A stretch of 64,000 nucleotides of DNA from Methylobacterium sp. (GTDB lineage Bacteria > Pseudomonadota > Alphaproteobacteria > Rhizobiales > Beijerinckiaceae), in assembly GCA_013823325.1 (NCBI GenBank), contig PNLY01000001.1:62001-126000 (forward strand), read 5' to 3'. Below, in pieces: positions 16,801 through 25,074 of this stretch; the first letter of the stretch is position 1; every line of letters starts with the position of its first letter. The translations under genes and the position numbers were made by a program. The notes beneath the pieces were generated by a model. It was not told the DNA's origin and did not search any database. It saw only the letters and a program-made list of their open reading frames with translations.

Positions 16801-17412
16801 ATGAAGCTCTATGACGGCGGGCGGGCGCCCAATCCGCGGCGGGTCCGCATCTTCTTCGCCGAGAAGGGCGTGCCTTTGCCCGAGCTCATTCCTGTCGACA
16901 TCGCCAGGAAGGAACACCGGACGCCGGAGTTCACCCGGATCAACCCGTCGCAGCGCCTGCCCGTGCTGCTGCTGGAGGACGGCACGGCACTCGCCGAGAC
17001 CATTGCGATCTGCCGCTATATCGAGAGCCTGCATCCAACGCCGCCGCTGTTCGGCGCCGCGCCCAAGGAAGCAGCCCTGATCGAGATGTGGAACCGCCGC
17101 ATCGAACTCGGCCTGTTCACGGCGGTCTCGGCAGTATTCCGCCACGGCCACCCGGCCATGGCCGAGCTCGAGGACCAGGTGCCGGAATGGGCCGAGGCCA
17201 GCCGCGAGCAGATCGACGATCATCTCGTGCTGCTCGACCTGCAACTCGGCGCCAACCGCTTCGTCTGCGGTGAGGAGCTGACGGTCGCCGACATCACCGC
17301 CGGCATCGCCATCGACTTCATGAAGCCCTCTCGCATTCCGCTGCCGGAGGACTTCTCCAACATCCGGCGCTGGCATGGCGAGCTTTCGGCCAGGCCGAGC
17401 TGGAAGGTCTGA
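16801..17412 (+). CDS. glutathione S-transferase family protein
   Basis: A 203-residue GST: MKLYDGGRAPNPRRVRIFFAEKG at the N-terminus, the cis-Pro/GSH site SQRLPVLLLEDGTALAETIAIC near 59-80, and FVCGEELTVADITAGIAIDF near 155-174 in the helical domain. The N-terminal RAPNPRRV block resembles beta-proteobacterial/alphaproteobacterial GSTs with an Asn or Ser in place of tyrosine. It opens a five-gene run: two bases separate it from the first of three secreted paralogues. Substrate unknown; the functional tie to its operon partners is not evident. Confidence 0.9.
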   Translation: MKLYDGGRAPNPRRVRIFFAEKGVPLPELIPVDIARKEHRTPEFTRINPSQRLPVLLLEDGTALAETIAICRYIESLHPTPPLFGAAPKEAALIEMWNRRIELGLFTAVSAVFRHGHPAMAELEDQVPEWAEASREQIDDHLVLLDLQLGANRFVCGEELTVADITAGIAIDFMKPSRIPLPEDFSNIRRWHGELSARPSWKV

Positions 17413-17414
17413 TC

Positions 17415-17879
17415 ATGCGCCTGCCGGTGGTCCTGCTCGCACTGATTGTCCCGCTCGCCGCTACGGCGATGGAGAAGCTGACGGGCGAGCAGATCAACCG
17501 CGCCTTCACCGGCAACACGGTCAGCGGCCGCTACACCGGCGGCGGGTTCTTCACCGAATACCACGACCCCGATGGCCGGGCGCTCGGCAATAATGGCTGG
17601 CAGGAGAATCGCGACGCCTGCTGGATCACCAAGGGCGACGCGGTCTGCTATTATTACGGCCCGCCGGAGGAGCGGACGACGCATTGCTTCACGGTCGAGC
17701 TGACCGACCGGCTCTACATCCTGCGCAATGTCGGCGATGGCCGGATCAATGCGATTGCGACCGTCGAGTCCGCCAATCCGCGCAACCACACCGACGGCGG
17801 CAAGCCCTGGTATTGCGACGGGCTGATTTCGCGCGGGCCGCAAGCTCCGCTGATGTCACGGCGCGTGGCGGCCCGATGA
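17415..17879 (+). CDS. secreted four-cysteine protein, paralogue 1 of 3
   Basis: A 154-residue protein with a signal peptide (VVLLALIVPLAATAM). The mature part carries LTGEQINRAFTGNTVSGRY, EYHDPDGRALG, RDACWITKGDAVCYYYGP and a terminal WYCDGLISRG. Four cysteines (DACW, AVCYYY, HCF, YCDG) recur in all three tandem paralogues and could form two disulfides. The G-N-T-x-x-G-R-Y head followed by an E-Y-H-x-x-D-G-R strand recalls small DUF995-like envelope proteins, but I cannot assign a function. Its stop overlaps the next start by ATGA. Confidence 0.75.
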   Translation: MRLPVVLLALIVPLAATAMEKLTGEQINRAFTGNTVSGRYTGGGFFTEYHDPDGRALGNNGWQENRDACWITKGDAVCYYYGPPEERTTHCFTVELTDRLYILRNVGDGRINAIATVESANPRNHTDGGKPWYCDGLISRGPQAPLMSRRVAAR

Positions 17880-18349
17880 GGCGGCTCGGGGCGGTCGCTA
17901 TGCTTCTGGGGCTGTGCGCTTCGGCCAGCGGCGCGTCCGCCGTCGAGCGCCTGACCGGCCAACAGATCCGCCAGCTCTTCGACGGCAATACGGTTGCCGG
18001 TCGCTACAATAACGGCCTGCCTTTCAGCGAGTATCATCACCAGGACGGCCGCGCGACCGGGCATAACCGGCATGTGCAGAACACTGACGCCTGCTGGACC
18101 ACGACGGATGATGCGGTCTGCTATTATTACGGCCCGTTCGAATCCCGCCGGACCTATTGCTTTTCGGTGGAGCGCAGCGGCTCGCTCTATGTGTTGAAGA
18201 CCTATCGCACCGGCCGCATCAACGCCATCGCCACCATCCAGCCAGGCGATCCCGAAAAGCATGCCGAGAAGGCGCCGGCCTGGCATTGCGACGGCCTGAT
18301 CTCGCAGGCGCAGCCGCCGGCGCTGTCGTCGCGGATCGCTGCGCGATGA
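17876..18349 (+). CDS. secreted four-cysteine protein, paralogue 2 of 3
   Basis: A 157-residue relative of the preceding product. The signal peptide (GAVAMLLGLCASASGASA) precedes VERLTGQQIRQLFDGNTVAG, EYHHQDGRATGHN, TDACWTTTDDAVCYYYGP, RRTYCFSVERSG, and AWHCDGLISQ. It is closer to paralogue 3 than to paralogue 1: both share EYHH, RRTYCF and GDPEKHA. Its start overlaps the previous stop by ATGA and its stop overlaps the next start the same way. It should be periplasmic or surface-exposed; function unknown. Confidence 0.75.
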   Translation: MRRLGAVAMLLGLCASASGASAVERLTGQQIRQLFDGNTVAGRYNNGLPFSEYHHQDGRATGHNRHVQNTDACWTTTDDAVCYYYGPFESRRTYCFSVERSGSLYVLKTYRTGRINAIATIQPGDPEKHAEKAPAWHCDGLISQAQPPALSSRIAAR

Positions 18350-18813
18350 GGTTTTCGGCGCTGGTGCTGCTGCTCGGGCTCGCGATCTCGGGAAGCGAGG
18401 CATTCGCCGTCGAGCGATTGACCGGCGAGCAGATGCGCCAGCTCGTCGAGGGCAATACGGCGACCGGGCGTTACAGCAGCGGCGAGACGTTCAGCGAATA
18501 CCATCACCCCGACGGGCGGGTGAGCGGCTACAATCGCGATCGTGCGACGCCCAACCGCGACGCCTGCTGGACCACGACTGAGGATGCGATCTGCTATTAT
18601 TACGGCCCGATCGAGACGCGCCGGACCTATTGCTTCACCGTCGAGCGCAGCGGCACGGTCTATGTCCCGCGCAGTGTCGCCAGCGGAAGCATCATCGGCG
18701 CCTTCACCATCCGGCCCGGCGATCCCGAGAAGCATGCCGACAGGGTGCCGGCCTGGTATTGCGACGGGCTGATCTCGCAGCGCCCTGGCCGCAAGCGGCT
18801 GGCCGGGCGATGA
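18346..18813 (+). CDS. secreted four-cysteine protein, paralogue 3 of 3
   Basis: A 155-residue third copy. The signal peptide (RFSALVLLLGLAISGSEAFA) is followed by VERLTGEQMRQLVEGNTATG, EYHHPDGRVSGYN, RDACWTTTEDAICYYYGP, RRTYCFTVERSG and AWYCDGLISQ. The four cysteines and the CYYYGP block are unchanged from copies 1 and 2, while loops differ, so selection has kept the fold. The stop overlaps the start of the glycosylase-family gene (ATGA). Function unknown. Confidence 0.75.
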   Translation: MRFSALVLLLGLAISGSEAFAVERLTGEQMRQLVEGNTATGRYSSGETFSEYHHPDGRVSGYNRDRATPNRDACWTTTEDAICYYYGPIETRRTYCFTVERSGTVYVPRSVASGSIIGAFTIRPGDPEKHADRVPAWYCDGLISQRPGRKRLAGR

Positions 18814-19454
18814 GCGAGAGGGAGGGAGCCGGCACGCCGGAGCCGCTCGACGAGGTCCTCGCCGAATTGCGCGCCTGCCGGATCTGCCGGGACCAGCCGG
18901 TCCATCTGCCGCGCCTGCCGCATGAGCCGCGGCCCGTGATCCAGGCTGAGGCGAGCGCCCGCTTGCTGATCGCGAGCCAGGCGCCTGGCACCCGCGTCCA
19001 TGCCAGCGGCAGGCCGTTCACCGACCGTTCCGGCGACCGGCTGCGCGACTGGCTTGGCCTCGATCAGGCCCGCTTCTACGACGCTTCGCGCGTCGCGATC
19101 GTGCCGATGGGCCATTGTTTTCCTGGGCTCGACGCCAAGGGCGGCGACCTGCCGCCGCGGCGCGAATGCGCGCCGGCCTGGCGGGCACGCGTGCTCGCGG
19201 GGCTGCCGGAGATCGAGCTCGTGCTGGTGATCGGCCGCTATGCGCAAGCCTGGCATCTTGGGCCCAAGGCGGCGGCCGATTTGACGGCGACCGTCGCCGA
19301 TTGGCGCAACATCTTCGCCGGGGAGCGCCGGCCGCGCATCCTGCCGCTGCCGCACCCCTCCTGGCGCAACAATGGCTGGCTCAGGAAGAACCCGTGGTTC
19401 GAGGCGGAGCTGGTGCCGGTGCTGCGCGCCGAGGTGGCGCGGCTGGTGGGCTGA
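18810..19454 (+). CDS. uracil-DNA glycosylase family protein with probable Fe-S cluster
   Basis: A 214-residue member of the family-4/5-like uracil-DNA glycosylase superfamily. The site-1 loop reads ASQAPGTRVHASGRPFTDRSG (near 55-75), with Gln where family 4 has Glu in GEAPG, and the second motif is LPLPHPSWRNN near 180. Cysteines C23, C26, C103 and C120 match the C-x2-C ... C-x(about 16)-C spacing that holds the [4Fe-4S] cluster in thermophilic family-4 enzymes. It would excise uracil or another damaged base. It is the last gene of the GST/secreted-paralogue run, coupled by ATGA, an odd partnership of a DNA enzyme with exported proteins. Confidence 0.85.
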   Translation: MSEREGAGTPEPLDEVLAELRACRICRDQPVHLPRLPHEPRPVIQAEASARLLIASQAPGTRVHASGRPFTDRSGDRLRDWLGLDQARFYDASRVAIVPMGHCFPGLDAKGGDLPPRRECAPAWRARVLAGLPEIELVLVIGRYAQAWHLGPKAAADLTATVADWRNIFAGERRPRILPLPHPSWRNNGWLRKNPWFEAELVPVLRAEVARLVG

Positions 19455-19457
19455 GCC

Positions 19458-20324
19458 TTACGGCTCCAGCCGCTTCAGCAGGCTCGACGTATCCCAGCGG
19501 CCGCCGCCGAGCTTCTGCACATCGGCATAGAACTGGTCGACCAGCGCGGTGACGGGCAGACGGGCATGGTTGCGGCGGGCCTCGTCGAGCACGATGCCGA
19601 GATCCTTGCGCATCCAGTCGACGGCGAAGCCGAAATCGAATTTGTCGGCGTTCATCGTCTTGCCGCGGTTCTCCATCTGCCAGGAGCCGGCGGCGCCCTT
19701 CGAGATCACCTCCAGCATGGCCTCGACATCGAGGCCGGCGCGCTTGGCGAAATGGACGCCCTCGGACAGGCCCTGGACCAGGCCGGCGATGCAGATCTGG
19801 TTGACCATCTTGGTGAGCTGGCCCGAGCCGGCCGGTCCCATCAGCCGGCACATGCGGGCGAAGCTCGCGATCACCGGCTCGACCTTGGCATAGACTGCGG
19901 GATCGCCGCCGCACATCACGGTCAGCACGCCGTTCTCGGCGCCGGCCTGTCCGCCGGAGACCGGCGCGTCGATGAAGCCGAAGCCGGCCGCGGTCGCCGC
20001 TGCGTCGAGTTCGCGCGCGACATTGGCCGAGGCGGTGGTGTGGTCGACGAAGACCGTGCCCTTGCCCATCGCGGCGAAGGCGCCGCCTTCGCCTGTGGTC
20101 ACCGAGCGCAGGTCGTCGTCATTGCCGACGCAAGCGAACACGATCTCCTGGCCCTCGGCCGCCTGGGCCGGGGTCGGTGCATAGACACCGCCATGCTGCG
20201 CCACCCATTTCTGCGCCTTCTCCGGCGAGCGGTTGTAGACCGTGACGTCATGGCCCTTGGCCTTGAGATGGCCGGCCATGGGATAGCCCATCACGCCGAG
20301 ACCGAGGAAAGCGACTTTGGCCAT
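19458..20324 (-). CDS. beta-hydroxyacid dehydrogenase (3-hydroxyisobutyrate / tartronate semialdehyde reductase type)
   Basis: A 288-residue NAD(P)-dependent enzyme. The Rossmann start KVAFLGLGVMGYPMAGHL, the substrate loop FIDAPVSGGQAGAENG near 117-132, and GSGQLTKMVNQ with the catalytic lysine K172 are all canonical. Family members oxidise 3-hydroxyisobutyrate or reduce tartronate semialdehyde. NRSPEKAQKW after the second strand, where an Arg follows Asn, leans to NADPH use (inference). No valine- or glyoxylate-pathway genes are adjacent, so the substrate is open. It is convergent with the glycosylase gene and divergent from map. Confidence 0.92.
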   Translation of the reverse strand: MAKVAFLGLGVMGYPMAGHLKAKGHDVTVYNRSPEKAQKWVAQHGGVYAPTPAQAAEGQEIVFACVGNDDDLRSVTTGEGGAFAAMGKGTVFVDHTTASANVARELDAAATAAGFGFIDAPVSGGQAGAENGVLTVMCGGDPAVYAKVEPVIASFARMCRLMGPAGSGQLTKMVNQICIAGLVQGLSEGVHFAKRAGLDVEAMLEVISKGAAGSWQMENRGKTMNADKFDFGFAVDWMRKDLGIVLDEARRNHARLPVTALVDQFYADVQKLGGGRWDTSSLLKRLEP

Positions 20325-20475
20325 GGGGAGCTCCGCTGAGGTTCTGACGAGTTCGCTCGGGCTTTAGCGCGTGCCCGCCGGGCTGGGAAGCCGTGCCGGC
20401 GTGATAGCACCGATCCGGAAAGCGGATCGCCGGCGAATGCTTGCCGCCTTCGCCGAAATCGGTCAGGAACCCGCC

Positions 20476-21228
20476 ATGACCATCACCAATGATGACGAAC
20501 TCCACGGACTGCGCGAGATCGGCCGCATCGTCGCCGATACGCTGGCGGCAATGGGCAAGGCGCTCGAGCCGGGCATGACCACGGCCGAGCTCGATGCGAT
20601 CGGCCGCGAGATTCTCGAACGGCACGGCGCGCTCTCGGCTCCCGAGACCGTCTACGGTTTCCCGGGCGCCACCTGCATCAGCATCAACGAGGAGGTCGCG
20701 CACGGCATCCCCGGCGGGCGCCGGATCATGGCGGGCGACCTCGTCAACATCGATGTCTCCGCCGAGAAGGCCGGCTATTTCTCCGATACCGGCGCCTCCT
20801 TCACGGTGCCGCCGGTCGATCGCCGCATCGAGAAGCTGTGCCGCGACGGCAAACGCGCGCTCTGGGCCGGGCTCGGCCAGGTCGGCGCCGGGAAGCCGAT
20901 CGCCGGGATCGGCGACGCCGTCGGCCGCTTCGCCCAGAAGAACGGCTATACCCTCGTGCGCAACCTCGCCAGCCACGGCATCGGCCACTCGCTGCACGAA
21001 GAGCCCAAGGAGATTGCGACCTGGCCCGAGCGCTCCGAGCGCCGCGTCATGCAGAAAGGCCTGGTCTTCACCGTCGAGCCGTTCCTGTCGCTGGGCGCCG
21101 ACTGGGCCGAGCATGCCGAGGGCGACCGCTGGACGCTCTATTCCGAGCCGCGCGCGCCGACGGTCCAGTACGAGCACACCGTGGTCGCGACCGCCAACGG
21201 GCCGCTGGTCCTGACCTTGCCGGGGTGA
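20476..21228 (+). CDS. map: type I methionine aminopeptidase
   Basis: A 250-residue enzyme that removes N-terminal methionine from nascent proteins. Metal ligands are visible in the family motifs: NIDVSAEKAGYFSDTGASF near 93-111 (two Asp), SHGIGHSLHEEPKE near 170 (His), FTVEPFLSLG near 202 (Glu) and YEHTVVAT near 233 (Glu). The substrate-side histidine is in EVAHGIPGGR near 77. The frame is open from 20371, but ATG 20476 gives the normal N-terminus and follows a GGAAC-type leader. Many Hyphomicrobiales carry more than one map; this copy has a short N-terminus without the zinc-finger extension. Confidence 0.93.
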   Translation: MTITNDDELHGLREIGRIVADTLAAMGKALEPGMTTAELDAIGREILERHGALSAPETVYGFPGATCISINEEVAHGIPGGRRIMAGDLVNIDVSAEKAGYFSDTGASFTVPPVDRRIEKLCRDGKRALWAGLGQVGAGKPIAGIGDAVGRFAQKNGYTLVRNLASHGIGHSLHEEPKEIATWPERSERRVMQKGLVFTVEPFLSLGADWAEHAEGDRWTLYSEPRAPTVQYEHTVVATANGPLVLTLPG

Positions 21229-21240
21229 GCGGTCAGCCGC

Positions 21241-21957
21241 TCACCTAAGTGCCATGTGCCGCGTCAGCCTGAGCTCGATCTTGTCCCAGACCCGGCGGAT
21301 GATCTCGGTCAGCACGAGATAGATCAGCGCCGCATAGAGATAGATCGAGAGATCGAAGGACCTTGCGAAGGCGAGGCGCGTCGCGCCCATCAGGTCGAAC
21401 AGCGTAACCAGCGAGGCGATCGCGCTCGCCTTGATCATGACGATCAGCTCGTTGCCGAGCGGGCGCAGCGCCAGGATCATCGCCTGCGGCAGGATCACCC
21501 GGCGCAATGTCGCCCAGCGATGCAGGCCCAGCGCAAGCGCGCCCTCGAACTGGCCGCGCGGGATCGACTGGATCGCGCCGCGCAGGATCTCCGCCTGGTA
21601 GGCGGCGGTGTTGATCGTGAAGGTGAAGAGCGCGCAGTAGAACGGCTCGCGGAAGAACCACCACAGGCCGATATCCTGCCAGAACAGCCGGAACTGGCCG
21701 AAGCCGTAATAGACCAGGAAGAGCTGGCAGAGCAGCGGCGTGCCGCGGAAGAAGGTTGTGTAGCCCTGGATCGCCACCGAGGCCCAGCGCGGCCCGTAGA
21801 GCCGGGCGATCGCGAGGCCGAGCGCCAGCACGAAGCCGAACGCGACCGAGAGCACGACCAGCTCGAAGGTGATCCACAGGCCGCTCGCCATGCGGCAGCC
21901 ATAGTTCTGCAGGACCTCGCTGCCGAGCAGGTAGCCAGGATATTCGCACCAGGTCAT
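21241..21957 (-). CDS. polar amino-acid ABC transporter permease, HisM/ArtM type
   Basis: A 238-residue inner-membrane permease with about five helices. The EAA loop near residues 155-175 (EGALALGLHRWATLRRVILPQA) is the docking site for the ATPase and is typical of histidine/lysine/arginine/ornithine importers. GYTTFFRGTPLLCQLFLVYYG near 80 is the second conserved permease block. Its start overlaps the stop of the sister permease (ATGA). No ATPase gene follows; the message ends beside map. With the receptor at 22740, it should import a basic amino acid, possibly supplying ornithine or arginine to the linked aminotransferase. Confidence 0.92.
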   Translation of the reverse strand: MTWCEYPGYLLGSEVLQNYGCRMASGLWITFELVVLSVAFGFVLALGLAIARLYGPRWASVAIQGYTTFFRGTPLLCQLFLVYYGFGQFRLFWQDIGLWWFFREPFYCALFTFTINTAAYQAEILRGAIQSIPRGQFEGALALGLHRWATLRRVILPQAMILALRPLGNELIVMIKASAIASLVTLFDLMGATRLAFARSFDLSIYLYAALIYLVLTEIIRRVWDKIELRLTRHMALR

Positions 21958-22664
21958 CGCGTCGCTCCGCCGAAGGCGGCGAAGCCGCGATTGGTGCGCT
22001 GCTCGAGCTTGCCGATGCCCCAGGCCGAGACCAGCGAGAAGAAGAAATAGAGCAGCATCGCCGTGCCGAAGAACAGGAACGGCTCCTTGGTCACGACATT
22101 GGCGCGGGTCGCGATGAACATGATGTCCTGCAGCGTGATCACCGAGATCAGCGAGGTCTCTTTCAGCAGCACCATCCAATTGTTGCCGAGACCGGGCAGC
22201 GCCACGCGGATCAATTGCGGGAAGACGACGAGGCGGAAGGCCTGCGCCTTCGACAGGCCGAGCGCCGAGGCGGCCTCGCGCTGGCCTTTCTGGATCGAGT
22301 TCAGCGCGCCGACCCAGACCTCGCTGGAGAAGGCGGCTAGCACCATGCCGAGCGCGACCATGCCGGCGACGAAGGGCGGGATCGAGAAGCCGCTCCAGAC
22401 CTTCTGAACCAGCACCTGGATGCCGAAATAGATGATGTAGAGCGTCAGCAGCTCGGGCACGCCGCGGAAGACGGTGGTGTAGACCGTCGCCAGCGAGCGC
22501 AGCAGCATGCTGTCGGAGCGCTTCCACAGCGCGATGATCAGGCCGAGCGCCAGGCCGAAGGGCAGGGTCGCGAGCGCGACCGAGATGGTGTTGGCCGCGC
22601 CTTGCAGCAGGGCCCAGCCCCAGCCACCGGGGCCGAAGCCGAGCAGAGCGAATTTGTCGAACAT
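21954..22664 (-). CDS. polar amino-acid ABC transporter permease, HisQ/ArtQ type
   Basis: A 236-residue partner permease: LLQGAANTISVALATLPFGL near 19, YTTVFRGVPELLTLYIIYFGI near 62-82 and the EAA loop GQREAASALGLSKAQAFRLVVFPQ near 129-152. HisQ- and HisM-type subunits pair as a heterodimer in the inner membrane. It lies downstream of the receptor gene, separated by a 75-base gap holding a strong hairpin, and its stop overlaps the next permease start. Confidence 0.92.
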   Translation of the reverse strand: MFDKFALLGFGPGGWGWALLQGAANTISVALATLPFGLALGLIIALWKRSDSMLLRSLATVYTTVFRGVPELLTLYIIYFGIQVLVQKVWSGFSIPPFVAGMVALGMVLAAFSSEVWVGALNSIQKGQREAASALGLSKAQAFRLVVFPQLIRVALPGLGNNWMVLLKETSLISVITLQDIMFIATRANVVTKEPFLFFGTAMLLYFFFSLVSAWGIGKLEQRTNRGFAAFGGATR

Positions 22665-22691
22665 GGGAGGGCCGGCGCGCGAGGAGATGAG

Positions 22692-22720
22692 GCCCGCCGG
22701 CCTTCGAATGGCCGGCGGGC
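22692..22720 (-). other. intercistronic stem-loop between receptor and permease genes
   Basis: A perfect 11-bp GC-rich stem, 22692-22702 (gcccgccggcc) with 22710-22720, has a 7-base loop. It follows the receptor stop and has no T-run. Hairpins at this place commonly stabilise the upstream receptor message so that receptor outnumbers permease; that role here is inferred. Confidence 0.65.
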
Positions 22721-22739
22721 AGGCGTCAGCGGATCTGGC

Positions 22740-23513
22740 TCACTCGTACTTGAACCACTTGGCCTCGAGCTTCTTCAGCGAGCCGTCGGCGACGGTCTCG
22801 GCGATCGCCTTGTTGACCAGTTCCTTCAGCGCAGTGTCGGACTTGCGCACCGCGCCGGCGACGCCCGCGCCATGGATCGCATCGTCGCGGGTCACTTCGG
22901 CGATCTTCTTGCAGCAATCCTTGCCCTGGCCTTTCAGGAAGTCGGCGAGGGCGAGCGCGTCGGCGACGATGTAGTCGAGGCGGCCGTTGAGCAGGTCGAG
23001 ATTGGCCTCTTCCTGGGTCGGATAGAGGCGCGCGGTCGAGTCCTTGTAGAATTTCTCGACATAGTTGGCATGGATGGTCGAGCCCTGCGCGCCGATCGAC
23101 TTGCCCTTCAGGGTGGCGGGCGAGATGTCGCTGGAGGCGGTGCTCTTGGGGCCGATCATCCAGATCGGCGTCTTGCTATAGGGCGTAGTGAAGTCGACCT
23201 GCTTCTTGCGCTCCTCGGTGGCGTTCATGCCGGCGAGGATGATGTCGTATTTGTTCGCCTGCAGCGCCGGGATGATGCCGTCCCAGTCCTGCACCACCCA
23301 GCTGCACTTCACCTTCATCTTCTCGCAGAGAAGGTTGCCGTAATCGATTTCGAAGCCTTCGAGCTCCTTCTTGGCGTTGAGGTTGTTGTAGGGCGGGTAG
23401 GCGCCCTCCGTGCCGATTCGGATCTCTTTCCATTCCTTCGCCTGGGCGAGCGCGCCCGTAGCGCCGGCGACGGTGAGCGCCGCGGCTGCGACGAATTTCG
23501 CGAAACCTTTCAT
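22740..23513 (-). CDS. periplasmic polar amino-acid binding protein (Lys/Arg/Orn type)
   Basis: A 257-residue receptor with a signal peptide (FVAAAALTVAGATGALAQA). The mature protein has IRIGTEGAYPPYNNLNAKKELEGFEIDYGNLLCEKMK across two blocks near 30-66, then LQANKYDIILAGMNATEERKKQVDFTTPY and SIGAQGSTIHANYVEK, the family-3 type II binding fold for cationic amino acids. The D-Y-G / E-G-F-E region and a cysteine pair (LCEKMKVKCSW) match LAO/ArgT-type receptors. It is the first gene of the importer operon, and a hairpin separates it from the permeases. Confidence 0.93.
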   Translation of the reverse strand: MKGFAKFVAAAALTVAGATGALAQAKEWKEIRIGTEGAYPPYNNLNAKKELEGFEIDYGNLLCEKMKVKCSWVVQDWDGIIPALQANKYDIILAGMNATEERKKQVDFTTPYSKTPIWMIGPKSTASSDISPATLKGKSIGAQGSTIHANYVEKFYKDSTARLYPTQEEANLDLLNGRLDYIVADALALADFLKGQGKDCCKKIAEVTRDDAIHGAGVAGAVRKSDTALKELVNKAIAETVADGSLKKLEAKWFKYE

Positions 23514-23749
23514 GGGACCTCCCCTTAGGATCTGGCCGACCGGGCGTTTCGAGTTCCCGCATCGGCTTGTGCGCGACAGCTTGTGCGATCAGCGGGGCGG
23601 GCCGCAAGTGGGCTCTTGCAGCTTTTCCGAGCTTGCCCGCACAAGGATCGTGCAAGGCAAGGCGCTGTTCTTGTTGCTGAAATCGGATCGTAGTGACGGT
23701 TTTACCGCATGCCGGCCCGGACAGCCGCACACGGATTTTGTTGCGTCTC

Positions 23750-24949
23750 TCAGCGGGCGCGCTCGGCGAAGACGCTTTCGCAGCGTTCCAGCCCCCAATC
23801 GAGCTCGTCGCGGCCGATCGTCAGAGGCGGCGCGAAGCGGATGGTACGCTCATGCGTCTCCTTGGTGAGCACGCCGGCAGCGGCGAGACGCGCGACGATC
23901 TTTTTCGCATCCCCGGCGCCGGGCGCGATCTCGACGCCGACCCACAGGCCGCGCCCGCGCACCTCGCTGGCGAGGCCCTGCGTCATCGCGACGAGCCGCT
24001 GCTTCATATAGGCACCGAGCTCGGCCGAGCGCTCGACCAGCTTCTCCTCTTCGATCACGCAAAGCGCCTCATGGCCGATCGCGGCGGCGAGCGCATTGCC
24101 GCCGAAGGTCGAGCCGTGCGAGCCCGGCCCGAACAGCTGCATTACCGCGCGCGAAGCCAGGAAGGCCGAGACAGGGTAGACCCCGCCGCCGAGTGCCTTG
24201 CCGACGATCAGCCCGTCCGGCTTCACGCCGTCATGCTGGTGCGCGAACCAGTGGCCGGTGCGCCCGAGGCCGGACTGGATCTCGTCGAGGATCAGGAGGA
24301 CGTTGTGGCGGTCGCAGAGCGCGCGCAACGCTCGGAGATAGCCGTCCGGCGGCAGCACGATGCCCGCTTCGCCCTGGATCGGTTCGATCAGGATCGCAGC
24401 GGTGTTCGGCCTGATCGCCGCCTCGGCCGCAGTGGCATCGCCGAAAGGCACGCTGACGAAGCCCGGCGCGAACGGGCCGAAGCCGTCGCGATAGCTCTCG
24501 TCGGAGGAGAAGCCGACGATCGTGGTGGTCCGGCCGTGGAAGTTGTTGTCGGCGACGATGATCTCGGCCTTGCCGTCGGCTATGCCCTTGACCTTGTAGC
24601 CCCAGCGCCTGGCGGCCTTGATCGCGGTCTCGACCGCTTCGGCGCCGGTGTTCATCGGCAGCGCCATCTCCTGGCCGGCGACGGCGCAGAGCTTGGCCAG
24701 GAAGGGGCCGAGCGGCTCGGTGTGGAAGGCGCGGCTGGTGACGGCGAGGCGCTTGGCCTGCTCGGTCAGCACCTTGAGGATGCGCGGATGGCCGTGGCCG
24801 AGACTGACGGCGGAATAGCCGCTCATCATGTCGAGGCGCCTGACGCCGGCGACGTCGGTGAGCCAGACCCCTTCGCCATGCGAGAGCATGATCGGGAGGG
24901 GCGCGTAGTTCTGGGCGCAGACCTCGCGTTCGAGCACGATCGCATTCAT
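23750..24949 (-). CDS. rocD: ornithine--oxo-acid aminotransferase
   Basis: This PLP enzyme converts ornithine plus 2-oxoglutarate to glutamate semialdehyde and glutamate, in arginine/ornithine breakdown. The 399-residue protein has MNTGAEAVETAIKAARRWGY near 99-118, NNFHGRTTTIVGFSSD near 135, IEPIQGEAGIVLPPDGYL near 188, D222 in LDEIQSGLGRTG, and the PLP lysine K251 in LIVGKALGGGVYPVSA. Full length compared with RocD. It is upstream, on the same strand, of the basic amino-acid importer (236-base gap). With the ureohydrolase at 29212 it suggests nitrogen scavenging from arginine-like compounds, though the two loci are separately controlled. Confidence 0.93.
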   Translation of the reverse strand: MNAIVLEREVCAQNYAPLPIMLSHGEGVWLTDVAGVRRLDMMSGYSAVSLGHGHPRILKVLTEQAKRLAVTSRAFHTEPLGPFLAKLCAVAGQEMALPMNTGAEAVETAIKAARRWGYKVKGIADGKAEIIVADNNFHGRTTTIVGFSSDESYRDGFGPFAPGFVSVPFGDATAAEAAIRPNTAAILIEPIQGEAGIVLPPDGYLRALRALCDRHNVLLILDEIQSGLGRTGHWFAHQHDGVKPDGLIVGKALGGGVYPVSAFLASRAVMQLFGPGSHGSTFGGNALAAAIGHEALCVIEEEKLVERSAELGAYMKQRLVAMTQGLASEVRGRGLWVGVEIAPGAGDAKKIVARLAAAGVLTKETHERTIRFAPPLTIGRDELDWGLERCESVFAERAR

Positions 24950-25025
24950 GGCGGTTCTACCTCGTTTCCCCGAGGGTAGGCGCGGTCAGGCAGCCGAGGC
25001 GGGCTGTCCTGTCATCAGCGCGCAG

Positions 25026-25055
25026 CCGAATCTGTCGCGGCTGCGACAGATTCGG
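25026..25055 (-). terminator. strong stem-loop after the small membrane gene
   Basis: A perfect 13-bp stem (arm ccgaatctgtcgc, 25026-25038, with 25043-25055) has a 4-base loop, 20 bases past the small gene's stop. It lacks a T-run, so it may be an mRNA-stabilising or factor-dependent end rather than an intrinsic terminator. Confidence 0.55.
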
Positions 25056-25074
25056 GCCGGCGCGGGCAGCTGTT

